Shown: piece after piece, positions 49,189-58,100 of the stretch
Layout: each line of letters opens with the position of its first letter
Numbering within the stretch: the first letter of the stretch is position 1
Origin: Mycobacterium sp. 852002-40037_SCH5390672
GTDB taxonomy: Bacteria; Actinomycetota; Actinomycetes; Mycobacteriales; Mycobacteriaceae
Direction of reading: 5' to 3'
Assembly (NCBI RefSeq): GCF_001665875.1
Contig: NZ_LZTA01000006.1
Coordinates: 1 to 64,000 of the forward strand
DNA: 64,000 bases
The notes under the pieces: generated by a model
Databases searched by the model: none
Seen by the model: only the letters and a program-made list of their open reading frames with translations
Told to the model about the DNA's origin: nothing
Translations under genes and position numbers: made by a program

Positions 49189-49620
49189 ATGACCAGCCCT
49201 TCCGTACCGTCATCCACCGAAGACAAAAGCCCGGGCGCCGACCTCGAACCGGGGACGACGCCGTACTACGCGCGGATGCACAAATGGATCAAGCGGGCCG
49301 TGTTGGTGTGCCTGGTGGCCCTGGTGATCGAGGGCGCCTTCACGTTGCCGTTCATGGCCGTCTACTACGGATACCCGACGCTGAGCCTCACCCAGATCTG
49401 CAGTGAGCTACTCAAGATCCGATACTCCAACGACACTCTGGAGTGCAAGTACCCCTATCCACCCTTCGGGCCGCCCGAGGGTGCCGAGGGCAAGGCCACC
49501 GCCCAGGACGTATGGGGCATCCAGCCGATACCGAAGTATCACCGGCTGGGTTTCCGTGAACTCGTCAAGATCCACAACGACAGGCTGGCTCGCCAAGCGC
49601 AGGCGGCGTCGCACCCATGA
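49189..49620 (+). CDS. Single-span membrane protein with exported C-terminal domain
   Basis: A 143-residue protein with one membrane helix (about residues 36-60, [20 protein letters not shown]) and a C-terminal domain of about 80 residues. The domain has two cysteines (TQICSELL and [13 protein letters not shown]) and a basic tail with [17 protein letters not shown]. It follows membrane protein B by 14 bases and is the last membrane component of the operon. The Pro/Tyr-rich and Cys-containing domain could dock to the other membrane proteins. I find no family match from memory. Confidence 0.75.
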   Translation: MTSPSVPSSTEDKSPGADLEPGTTPYYARMHKWIKRAVLVCLVALVIEGAFTLPFMAVYYGYPTLSLTQICSELLKIRYSNDTLECKYPYPPFGPPEGAEGKATAQDVWGIQPIPKYHRLGFRELVKIHNDRLARQAQAASHP

Positions 49621-49633
49621 AAGGGCCGGCCCG

Positions 49634-50695
49634 TTGACCTATCGGGTCGTTCAGTGGACGACCGGTAATGTCGGCAAGAGTTCGGTCCGGGCGATCGCCG
49701 CGAACCCGACGCTCGAGCTGGTCGGATGTTATGCCTGGTCGCCGGAGAAGGTCGGGCGCGATGTCGGTGAGTTGTGCGGGATCGGACCACTTGATGTGAA
49801 GGCCACCAACGACATTGAGGTGCTGCTCGCACTCAAGCCGGACTGCGTGGTCTACAACCCGATGTTCGCCGACGTTGACGAACTGGTCCGCATCCTGGGC
49901 GCGGGCATCAACGTTGTGGGCACCGCCGGGTTCATCACCGGCCACTTCCTCGGCGCCGGACGGGACCGCATCGCGCGGGCCTGCCGCGACGGCGGATCGA
50001 CCATCTTCGGCAGCGGCATCAACCCCGGTTTCATCCAGCTGTTCGCCATCGTGTCGGCGGGGCTTTCGGACCGGGTGGACAAGGTCTCCGTGCTGGAGTC
50101 CGTTGACACCACCATCTACAACTCGCCCGCAACCGAAATACCCATGGGCTTCGGCTATCCCATCGATCAGCCGGATCTTCCGGCCATCACCGAGAAGGGC
50201 TCCGGCATCTTCCGGGACGCCGTGTTGCTGATCGCCGACGCCTTGGGTGCCGAGCTCGACGACGTGCGTTGCGAAGCCCAATACGCCCAAACCACTGAGG
50301 ATCTGACCCTTCCCGGCGACTGGACGATCAAGAAGGGGTGCGTCGCCGGGGTGGACGTCCGCTGGAAAGGAATCCTCGGAGATCGGGAGATCATCGAGAT
50401 CCGCGGGCGATGGCGCAAGGGCCAGTCGCTGGACCCGGATTGGCCGCTGGACATGGGCTACACAATTGAGGTGCAAGGCCAGCCTACGATCAAAACCACA
50501 CTGAGTTTCCTTCCGCCACCGGGCTTTGCGGGCGAGACGCTGGACGATTACATCACGCTGGGACTGACCATCACCGCGATGCCGGCCATCACCGCGATAC
50601 CCGCCGTCGTCGCCGCGCCTCCCGGCATCGTCACCTACAACGACCTGCCGTTGCTGCTCCCGCGCGGAGTCCTGCGCGCCAATACCGCCGGATAG
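49634..50695 (+). CDS. DapB-like NAD(P)-dependent oxidoreductase (copy 3)
   Basis: A 353-residue member of the family described at 40801. It begins LTYRVVQWTTGNVGKSSV with a TTG start at 49634; AAAGGG nine bases upstream serves as ribosome site, and no ATG or GTG in frame lies closer to the motif. The catalytic segment is FGSGINPGFIQLFAIVSAG (about residue 130). It is cotranscribed with the membrane-protein genes upstream and with a VOC-domain gene and a P450 gene downstream. This ties the family to the same process as the putative metalloenzyme. Substrate unknown. Confidence 0.82.
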   Translation: MTYRVVQWTTGNVGKSSVRAIAANPTLELVGCYAWSPEKVGRDVGELCGIGPLDVKATNDIEVLLALKPDCVVYNPMFADVDELVRILGAGINVVGTAGFITGHFLGAGRDRIARACRDGGSTIFGSGINPGFIQLFAIVSAGLSDRVDKVSVLESVDTTIYNSPATEIPMGFGYPIDQPDLPAITEKGSGIFRDAVLLIADALGAELDDVRCEAQYAQTTEDLTLPGDWTIKKGCVAGVDVRWKGILGDREIIEIRGRWRKGQSLDPDWPLDMGYTIEVQGQPTIKTTLSFLPPPGFAGETLDDYITLGLTITAMPAITAIPAVVAAPPGIVTYNDLPLLLPRGVLRANTAG

Positions 50696-50705
50696 GAAGT
50701 GTCCG

Positions 50706-51143
50706 ATGCCTGAGGAATCGACGACGAAAGACGTTTCACCCCTGCTCCATCACGTCGTGTTCGCCGTGGCACCGGAGCGACATGCGACTGCCGCGCAAAT
50801 GTTCAGCGATCTGGGATTCGTCTTTCAACCCCTGCAACTGAGCGAGCTCGGCCTGGACATTCACCTCGACTGGAATCGGGGTATCGAACTGATCAGTCCG
50901 ATACCCGGGTCGGCCGGGCAGGTAGCCGGTTCGGTAACGGAGTTCCTCGAGCGTCACGGTGACGGGGTGTATACCGTGGTGATCGGAGTTCCGGTTGCCT
51001 CGGCGGCCGACGCCGTTGCCGAACGCTACGGCGCGACAACGCGATTCCGGCAACACTTCGCGGGCGAGGGCTCCTATCTCGACGAAAACGACGTGTCGAT
51101 CTTGGGCCTGCCGCTGACATTTCTGGCGACCAACATCCCATGA
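50706..51143 (+). CDS. VOC-superfamily (glyoxalase-like) protein
   Basis: A 145-residue protein with the two beta-alpha-beta-beta-beta units of the vicinal-oxygen-chelate fold. It looks most like methylmalonyl-CoA epimerase or glyoxalase relatives: LHHVVFAVAPE at the start (possible metal-ligand His), LDIHLDWNRGIELISP in the middle and GEGSYLDENDVSILG near the end. The full ligand set cannot be fixed. It starts 10 bases after the third DapB-like gene and overlaps the P450 gene by ATGA. Reaction unknown. Confidence 0.78.
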   Translation: MPEESTTKDVSPLLHHVVFAVAPERHATAAQMFSDLGFVFQPLQLSELGLDIHLDWNRGIELISPIPGSAGQVAGSVTEFLERHGDGVYTVVIGVPVASAADAVAERYGATTRFRQHFAGEGSYLDENDVSILGLPLTFLATNIP

Positions 51144-52393
51144 TCGCTGCTGCGCCAACGAGAGGAGACATCCCGATGATCGCGAGGCCGAACGTCTTCG
51201 ATGCGGGTCTCCCCACGCTCGGCTACGACATCACCGAATCTCCGCATCAGGTGTACCCGCGGATTCGGGCGGCTCAGGAGCAGGCGCCGATCGCGATCGG
51301 GCCGCTAGGTCCCGAAGTGCTGTCCTACGAGCTTGCCCGGACGATACTTCGCGACCCCCGGTTTGTGATCCCGCCCGGGATACACCTCACAGCTCACGGC
51401 ATCACGTCGGGTGAGCTGTGGGACAGGGTGATTCGCAGCATCCTGTGCATGGAGGGCGACGAACATCGTCGGCTGCGCAGCCTGGTGTCGAAGGCATTCA
51501 CCCCGCGGGCAACCGCCCGCATGGACGAAACGATCCACGCCGTCATCAACGATCTCGCCGAGGCCGTTGTCGCGGAAGGACATTGTGAGTTCGTCGAGGA
51601 GATCGCCAGACCGTACCCGATCCCGGTCATTTGTGCCCTGTTGGGTGCACCGCGGCAAGACTGGCAGCTGTTCTCGAAATGGGCGGAAGACATATTCAAA
51701 ATAGTCAGCTTCGACTGCGATCTCGCCGAGGAAGAGCCCAAGGTCCTGAAGGCATGGGATGCTTTCGACGAATACATCGATGGGATGATCACCGATCGAC
51801 GCAAGACCCTGACAGACGACTTGCTCTCCGAACTCATCCGGACTGAAGATCGCGGCGACCGGCTCAATGCCAGTGAGGTCCGGATGCTGGCCTTCAGCAT
51901 CCTGCTGGCCGGAACCGACACCACGCGTACACAATTGGGTGCCTCGATGCAGGTATTATGCGAGCACCCGGAACAGTGGGCGTTGCTTCGCGACCGCCCT
52001 GAGCTCGGGATGAATGCCGTCGAAGAAACCATGCGCCACTCACCGTCGATGTGCAGCACCCTTCGCAGCGTCACCGACGACGTCACGGTCGGCGACTACA
52101 CCTTTCCGGCCGGCACCTTCATCATCGTAAACACCTACGCCGCCAATCGGGATCCGTCGATTTACGACGAGCCCACGCACTTCGACATCACTCGCAATGA
52201 TCCTCCGCCCATCCTCACCTTTGGCGGCGGAGCGCACTACTGCCTTGGCGCGAACCTCGCCAGGCGGGAACTCTCCGAAGCACTCAAGATTCTTACCCAC
52301 CGCCTAACGCATCCACGATGCACCGAAAACCCACCATGGAGACCACTTCTCGGCATGAGTGGGCCCACCAGCTTGCACCTGGAGTTCGACTAG
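51140..52393 (+). CDS. Cytochrome P450 (second copy in the cluster)
   Basis: A 417-residue P450. The I-helix motif is LLAGTDTTRTQL (about residue 258), ExxR is EETMRHSPS, and the haem loop is FGGGAHYCLG with Cys368. It overlaps the VOC gene (ATGA), so it is the last gene of the operon that starts at 45011. Its TAG overlaps the TAG of the Rv2047c-like gene on the other strand in a CTAG. It is not closely similar to the P450 at 37189, so the two are not recent duplicates. The electron-transfer partner genes are not in the window. Confidence 0.9.
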   Translation: MIAAAPTRGDIPMIARPNVFDAGLPTLGYDITESPHQVYPRIRAAQEQAPIAIGPLGPEVLSYELARTILRDPRFVIPPGIHLTAHGITSGELWDRVIRSILCMEGDEHRRLRSLVSKAFTPRATARMDETIHAVINDLAEAVVAEGHCEFVEEIARPYPIPVICALLGAPRQDWQLFSKWAEDIFKIVSFDCDLAEEEPKVLKAWDAFDEYIDGMITDRRKTLTDDLLSELIRTEDRGDRLNASEVRMLAFSILLAGTDTTRTQLGASMQVLCEHPEQWALLRDRPELGMNAVEETMRHSPSMCSTLRSVTDDVTVGDYTFPAGTFIIVNTYAANRDPSIYDEPTHFDITRNDPPPILTFGGGAHYCLGANLARRELSEALKILTHRLTHPRCTENPPWRPLLGMSGPTSLHLEFD

Positions 52394-55029
52394 CGCGGCA
52401 GCGTGTCTTGCGCGGCAAGCTCCAGCACCCGAATCTCGCCCGTACTGCCGTCGACCTCGACGAGCGCACCCGGCGGCAATGCTTGGGTGGCGCCTTGCAC
52501 GTCGACCACGCAGGGGAAGCCGAACTCACGGGCCACCACGGCGGCATGCGACATGGGGCCGCCCAGTTCGGTCACGACCGCGGCGGCGTAGCAGAACGCC
52601 GCGGTATAGCCGACGTCGGTGACCTCTGCGACCAGGATCTCGCCGGGTTGCAGGTCATCGATCGTCTCGGGCCGCACGATCCGCACCCGGCCGCGGACCC
52701 GTCCCCCGCACACACCGACACCACGCATGGTGTCCCCGCTGGCCAGGGCATCCGATGAGGTCGCGGTTGGCTGCCAGCTTCCGCTGAAGACCGTCGGCGG
52801 CGCCACCGAGACAAGCCGGCGTTGCTCGGCCCGGCGACGGGCCACTACCGCGCCCACATCCGCCGGGAGGGCGTCGAGTTCGTCGACGAGCAGATAGAAG
52901 ACGTCATCGGCGGTGTCGAATAGTCCGGCCTCGACCGACCTACGCCCGTATTCGCGAAGCAACGTGCGTAGCACCCAGTTAGCCCGCACCACCTTGTCGC
53001 GGCGGACTTCGCGATCTCGAAGTTGCTGTGTGGCCAGAGTCGCAATAGGCTTGGCGCGCAGAGGAATCCGGGAGCGCTGCGGCTGCGGCGCAGACGGCGC
53101 GCTCATCGCTCTGGTCACCATCCGGACCAGCAGCTCGGGATCGTCGGCGTAGCTGGATGACAGCATCTCGAGCTCGGCCGGACCACGGTGTCCGATGAGC
53201 GCCAGCTCGTCTAGCAGGGCGGCATGAAATTCCGGTGCCTCGACGGCGAGCTTGTCCAGCCGGTCGCCCGGTTCGGCCAGCAGCGCCGTCACTTTCGGAT
53301 CGCGCTGCGCGGCGGCCACCAACCGCCGCATCGCCTCGACCGAACGGGCGCTGACCAATTCCGGTCCACCGGGCGCGGCGATGTCTCGCCCGCATAAACC
53401 GCGCAGCAGCACGTTGAACGCCGCGCACAGCAGGAACGAGCCCGCCGCCAGCACCCAGCCGTGCACCACCTGGTCGCGCGCCAGCGAGATCAGGCTCAGC
53501 AGCCGACGATCGTCGAGCCCAACGAGGTCACCGTCGGCCAGGCGTTCCAGGCGATCGACATCGGCCACGAATTCGCGGGTGTCCAGGGGCGCGCCGGCGG
53601 ACAGGCCGATCAGGTTGACGCCGAATACCCCGATGTTGCGAACCGTCCGCAATTGCTCTCGGAGGCGGCCGGTTTCGGAGTGTGGACGCTCCTCGCCGAA
53701 GATCGGCAACGACGCCATACTCGGCCCGAAGAACCCGCTGTTGCTGACGACGGTCGCCGGCTTGACGAACGGCACGGTCTCGGCCATGAAATGCGCGGTC
53801 GTGATGGCGCCATACAACCGGTGGGCGAACACCGCGACCATGCGCATGGCGATTTCACGCTGGATCATCCCCCCGGGGCGCAACCGCTCGGCGACGCACA
53901 TGGCGCTGGCCCGCAGACCGCGCACCGTTGCCGACGCCGACGACGGTGAAAACGGTCCGGGTAGGGCCTCCGACAGGTTGGTAGCCAAATAGGTCGGGAA
54001 TCGCGGATCGATCGGGGTGTCGAATTCGCCGTTAAGTCCTTCTGGCCCCGCCGGACTGGGCATCACTCCGTCGTCGGCAGCGGCGTCGACGGCCGGTAGA
54101 TCCTGGATGGCGGCCAGCCGCCAGGGCAGTGAGATCACCCGCTCACCCAGTGTCACGCGTCCGCGCACCGCCCGGGCCAAGTCCTCGACCGCCTCGTCGG
54201 CGTTCCACGCCGGCTCGAATTCCCAAACATCGCGTAACCGCGCCGTGTTCAGCAACGGCGCGCTGCGGATGAGGTCCAGTTCCGCCGCCGCCCCTTTGGG
54301 TGACAGCGCGGCGAACGGACCAGCCAGCGGCACGATCGGACGCCGCAGGGCGGCGGCGATCTGACGAAATGTCGTCGTCCCCGAAGCCGCGAGATTGACT
54401 GGGCCGGTTGAGTTCGCGGGATCCACCACGGCACCCAACACCACTCGCAGTGCATCGTCGAGGTGGACGACTTGCAGGGGCCGGTCGTCGGCGCCGTGCG
54501 AGAAGGCCGGCGCCGACAGTACCCGCCGCACCCAGTTGTCCACGCCGCGACCGACGATCAGCGCCGAGCGGATCACCACCGATTCAGCACCGGAGGCGGC
54601 CAGCATGTCCTCGACGCGGGCCGTGTGCAGGCCCTCGGCCGAAAGCGGGGTCAGGGCCTCGCCCTCGGAGCGCGCGGTGTCTCCCCCGCCGTACACGTGT
54701 GCCGACGACGGGAAAACGATGCGACCGGCGCCCGTTTCGGCCACCGCCGCGAGGACATTGGACGTCCCGTCGATGTTGACCTGGGAGCTGATCCGGTCAT
54801 CCGGGCCGGGGCTCTTCACCCATGCGCAATGCGCGACCACCTCCGCGTCGGCCAGGGCGCGCTTGACCGCAGCGATGTCACGGATGTCGCCGGCAACGAA
54901 GTCCGCGGCGCTCGGCCAACTTTCGGGGCGATGACGCGCGATCCCGACGACGTCGTGACCTCCGCTGAGCAGCCGGGCGGCGAGGCCGCGACCGAGTACA
55001 CCGCTGGCCCCGGTGACCGCGATTCTCAC
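52390..55029 (-). CDS. Rv2047c-like fusion: SDR epimerase plus PEP-utilising-type phosphohistidine domain
   Basis: An 879-residue protein. Residues 1 to about 300 are an extended SDR with VTGASGVLGRGLAARLLSGG at the N-terminus. A long helical middle part of unknown fold follows (about residues 340-770). The C-terminus is the mobile swivel domain of PEP-utilising enzymes, with the phosphohistidine motif TELGGPMSHAAVVAREFG (about residue 825) and VEVDGSTGEIRVLE at the end. There is no obvious ATP-grasp or PEP-binding domain, so the swivel's partner is unclear. Order and size match M. tuberculosis Rv2047c, which also precedes pks12. A role connected with mycoketide lipids is possible but not shown. 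Confidence 0.85.
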   Translation of the reverse strand: MRIAVTGASGVLGRGLAARLLSGGHDVVGIARHRPESWPSAADFVAGDIRDIAAVKRALADAEVVAHCAWVKSPGPDDRISSQVNIDGTSNVLAAVAETGAGRIVFPSSAHVYGGGDTARSEGEALTPLSAEGLHTARVEDMLAASGAESVVIRSALIVGRGVDNWVRRVLSAPAFSHGADDRPLQVVHLDDALRVVLGAVVDPANSTGPVNLAASGTTTFRQIAAALRRPIVPLAGPFAALSPKGAAAELDLIRSAPLLNTARLRDVWEFEPAWNADEAVEDLARAVRGRVTLGERVISLPWRLAAIQDLPAVDAAADDGVMPSPAGPEGLNGEFDTPIDPRFPTYLATNLSEALPGPFSPSSASATVRGLRASAMCVAERLRPGGMIQREIAMRMVAVFAHRLYGAITTAHFMAETVPFVKPATVVSNSGFFGPSMASLPIFGEERPHSETGRLREQLRTVRNIGVFGVNLIGLSAGAPLDTREFVADVDRLERLADGDLVGLDDRRLLSLISLARDQVVHGWVLAAGSFLLCAAFNVLLRGLCGRDIAAPGGPELVSARSVEAMRRLVAAAQRDPKVTALLAEPGDRLDKLAVEAPEFHAALLDELALIGHRGPAELEMLSSSYADDPELLVRMVTRAMSAPSAPQPQRSRIPLRAKPIATLATQQLRDREVRRDKVVRANWVLRTLLREYGRRSVEAGLFDTADDVFYLLVDELDALPADVGAVVARRRAEQRRLVSVAPPTVFSGSWQPTATSSDALASGDTMRGVGVCGGRVRGRVRIVRPETIDDLQPGEILVAEVTDVGYTAAFCYAAAVVTELGGPMSHAAVVAREFGFPCVVDVQGATQALPPGALVEVDGSTGEIRVLELAAQDTLPR

Positions 55030-55100
55030 AGAGAGCCCTCACTCATGGCGCCGCTCCTCATCATCGCTGCGCTCTGCACCGTCGCTGACGCGGCCCATGG

Positions 55101-58100
55101 CTATTCGTCGTCGTCCAGCAGCGCGGCGTTCACGAGGTCGTCGAGGTCCATATCGGCGATGTCCTTCTCCGCAGAGAAAGAAGTCGCCGCCGGCGCCGCG
55201 GACTGCCCGTTGCCGCCGGAAGATTCGTTCGCCAAGGCCAGCAACAGCTCCAAGACCCCCGCCTGGCGAAGACGCTTGACCGGAATCGATCCGACGACCC
55301 GCTGAATCTCCGCTTCGCCCGGTGCGGCTGCTACCGAGGGTTGGTCCGACGACCCGACCAGTTCTCGATACATGTAGCCGGCCAACGCGGCGGAGTTCGG
55401 GTAGTCGAAGATCAGCGTCGGTGAAAGCGCCAGCCCCGTCGCGGCTTTGAGCCGGTTGCGCATTTCGACGGCGGTCAGTGAATCGAACCCGAGTTCCTGG
55501 AACGCCCGGTCCGGGTGGATCGCCTCCGGGCTGGCGCTTCCCAGCACGGTGGCGATGTTGGCACGCACCAAATCCAACAGGATCGATTGCTGCTCATCCT
55601 CGGGCAATCCTTCAAGGCGTTGCAGCAGAGCGGATTTCGACTTGGCGGCAGCCAACGAGTCATCGACCTGGCGCCGCGTCGGCGCGTTGATCAGATCGAC
55701 GAACATCGGCGGCAACGTGCCCCCGTCGAACTTGACCCGCAATGCCGCGAGGTCGATGTGGGCGGGCAGCATGAATGGCTCATCGACGATGAGCGCGGTG
55801 TCCATCAACTCCAGCGCCTGGTCCGAGGACATGGCGACGATCCCGTCCCGGCCGAACCGGGCACGGTCGGCGGCCCCCAACGCACCGGTCATGGCGCTGG
55901 CCTGATCCCACAGACCCCAGCCCAGCGAGATCGCCGGCAGCCCGTGCGCCCGTCGATGGGCGGCCAGCCCGTCCAGGAATGAGTTGCCGGCCGCATAGTT
56001 GGCCTGACCCGATGCCCCCGCAAGTCCTGCGATCGACGAAAACATGACGAAGGCAGACACATCCAACTCGCGGGTCAACTCGTGCAGGTTCCAGGCCGCG
56101 TCGACCTTGGACCGCAACACGGATTCAATCCGGTCGGGGGTCAGCGACGTCACGACCGCGTCGTGCAGGACCCCAGCGGCATGAATCACCCCGGTCAGCG
56201 GATGCTGCATCGGGATATCGGCGATCACCTTGGCCAAGGCCTCGCGATCGGCGGCATCACAGGCCACCGCCTGCACGTGCGCCCCGGCCGCGCTGAGCTC
56301 GGCCACCAGTTCCGCGGCGCCCGGTGCATCCAGACCGCGGCGGCTGACCAACACCAGATTCCGTGCGCCATGGCGGTTCACGACGTGCCGCGCGACCGCC
56401 GATCCGGCCATTCCGGTCGCGCCGGTGATCAACACCGTGCCCGCCGTCCACGCGTCGGGCATCGTCATCACGACCTTGCCGACATGACGGGCCTGACTCA
56501 GGTAGCGCAGCGCGGCGGGCGCACGCCGCACATCGAATCTGGTGACCGGCAACGGCCGTAGCACGTCTTCGCCGAACATGGCGGCCAACTCGTCGAGCAT
56601 CTGCGCGATGCGATCCGGTCCGGCCTCGAACAGGTCGAAGGCGCGGTAGCGCACACCCGAGTGGTCCCGGGCCACGACCTCGGGGTCGCGGATGTCGGTC
56701 TTGCCCATCTCCAGGAAAACCCCGCCGGGGGCCACCAGGCGCAGGGAAGCATCGACGAAATCGCCGGACAGCGAGTCCAGGACCACATCCATGCCGCGCC
56801 CGCCGGTGACCGCCCGGAACTTCTCCTCGAACTCCAAGCTGCGCGAGTCGGCGATGTGATCGTCGTCAAAGCCCATGTCTCGCAAGGTGTCCCACTTGCC
56901 ACGGCTGGCGGTCGCGAACACCTCCAGACCGATGTGCCGGGCCAGTTGGACCGCGGCCATTCCGACCCCACCGGCGGCGGCGTGCACCAGCACCCGCTCA
57001 CCCGGCTTGGCGCCCGCCAGGTCCACCAGCGCATAAGACGCCGTGGCGAACACCACCGACGCCGTCGCGGCGGCGGTGTGTGACCAGCCGGCCGGCACCT
57101 TGACCAGCAGGCGCTGGTCGGTCTTGGCGATTGTTCCGGTCCCGTCCGGGAACAGCCCCATCACGCGGTCGCCGACGGCGAAACGCCCGTCTTGCGAAGC
57201 GGTTTGCGGCCCAGTCTCCAAGACCACGCCGGAGGCCTCGATTCCCATGATCGCCTCGGGGTCTGGATAGAGCCCCAGCGCGATCATGACGTCACGGAAG
57301 TTGGCCGCGATGGCCGACAGCGCGACTCGCACCTGGCCGGGGCCCAACGGCGCGTCGGCGTCCGGAATCCGCTCTATCCGCAGATTCTCGATCGTGCCGT
57401 AGCCGCTCATGCCGAGTCGCCACGGTCCGTCGCCGGGTGGCAGCAAGAGCCCGCCGACGGCGCGGCTGCCGAGCACCCGCGCGGTGTAGACCGTCCCCTT
57501 GCGCAGTATTGCCTGGGGCTCGCCGAGCGCCAGAACCGCTGCTATCGCGTCCGAATCCAGGGGCGCATCGGTGTCGACGAGCATGATTCGTCCGGGGTGC
57601 TCGGTCTGCGCCGACCGCACCAACCCCCAGACCGCCGCGCCGGCCAGATCGGTGACGTCCTCCCCCGGCAGCGTCATCGCGCCCCGGGTGGCTACCACCA
57701 GGGTTCCGGCGCCGTCGCGGGACAACCAGGATTGCAGCACGGGCAGGACCGTCCGCGTCGCCGCGTACACCTCGGTGATCACGTCGCCGGACACCGGCTC
57801 CGATTCGAACAGCACCGCCGATCGCTCGGCCTCGGCGCCGTCCAATTCCGGTGCACCCCAAGCGGTCAACGCCACCGGCTGCACCGCCGATGATGGCTGA
57901 GCGGACCAGATGACCTCGAAGAGCCGGTCCGGTCCCGAATTCGAGACCGCGGCCAGGAGCTGCTTGTCGGTCACCGGACGGGCCACCATCGACGCCACCG
58001 AGAGCACCGGCAACCCCAACCCGTCGGCCAACTCGATCGACACCGCCGACGGGCTCACCGGCACGATCCGCGCGCGTACCGCCCCGGCCCCCGCCGCGTG

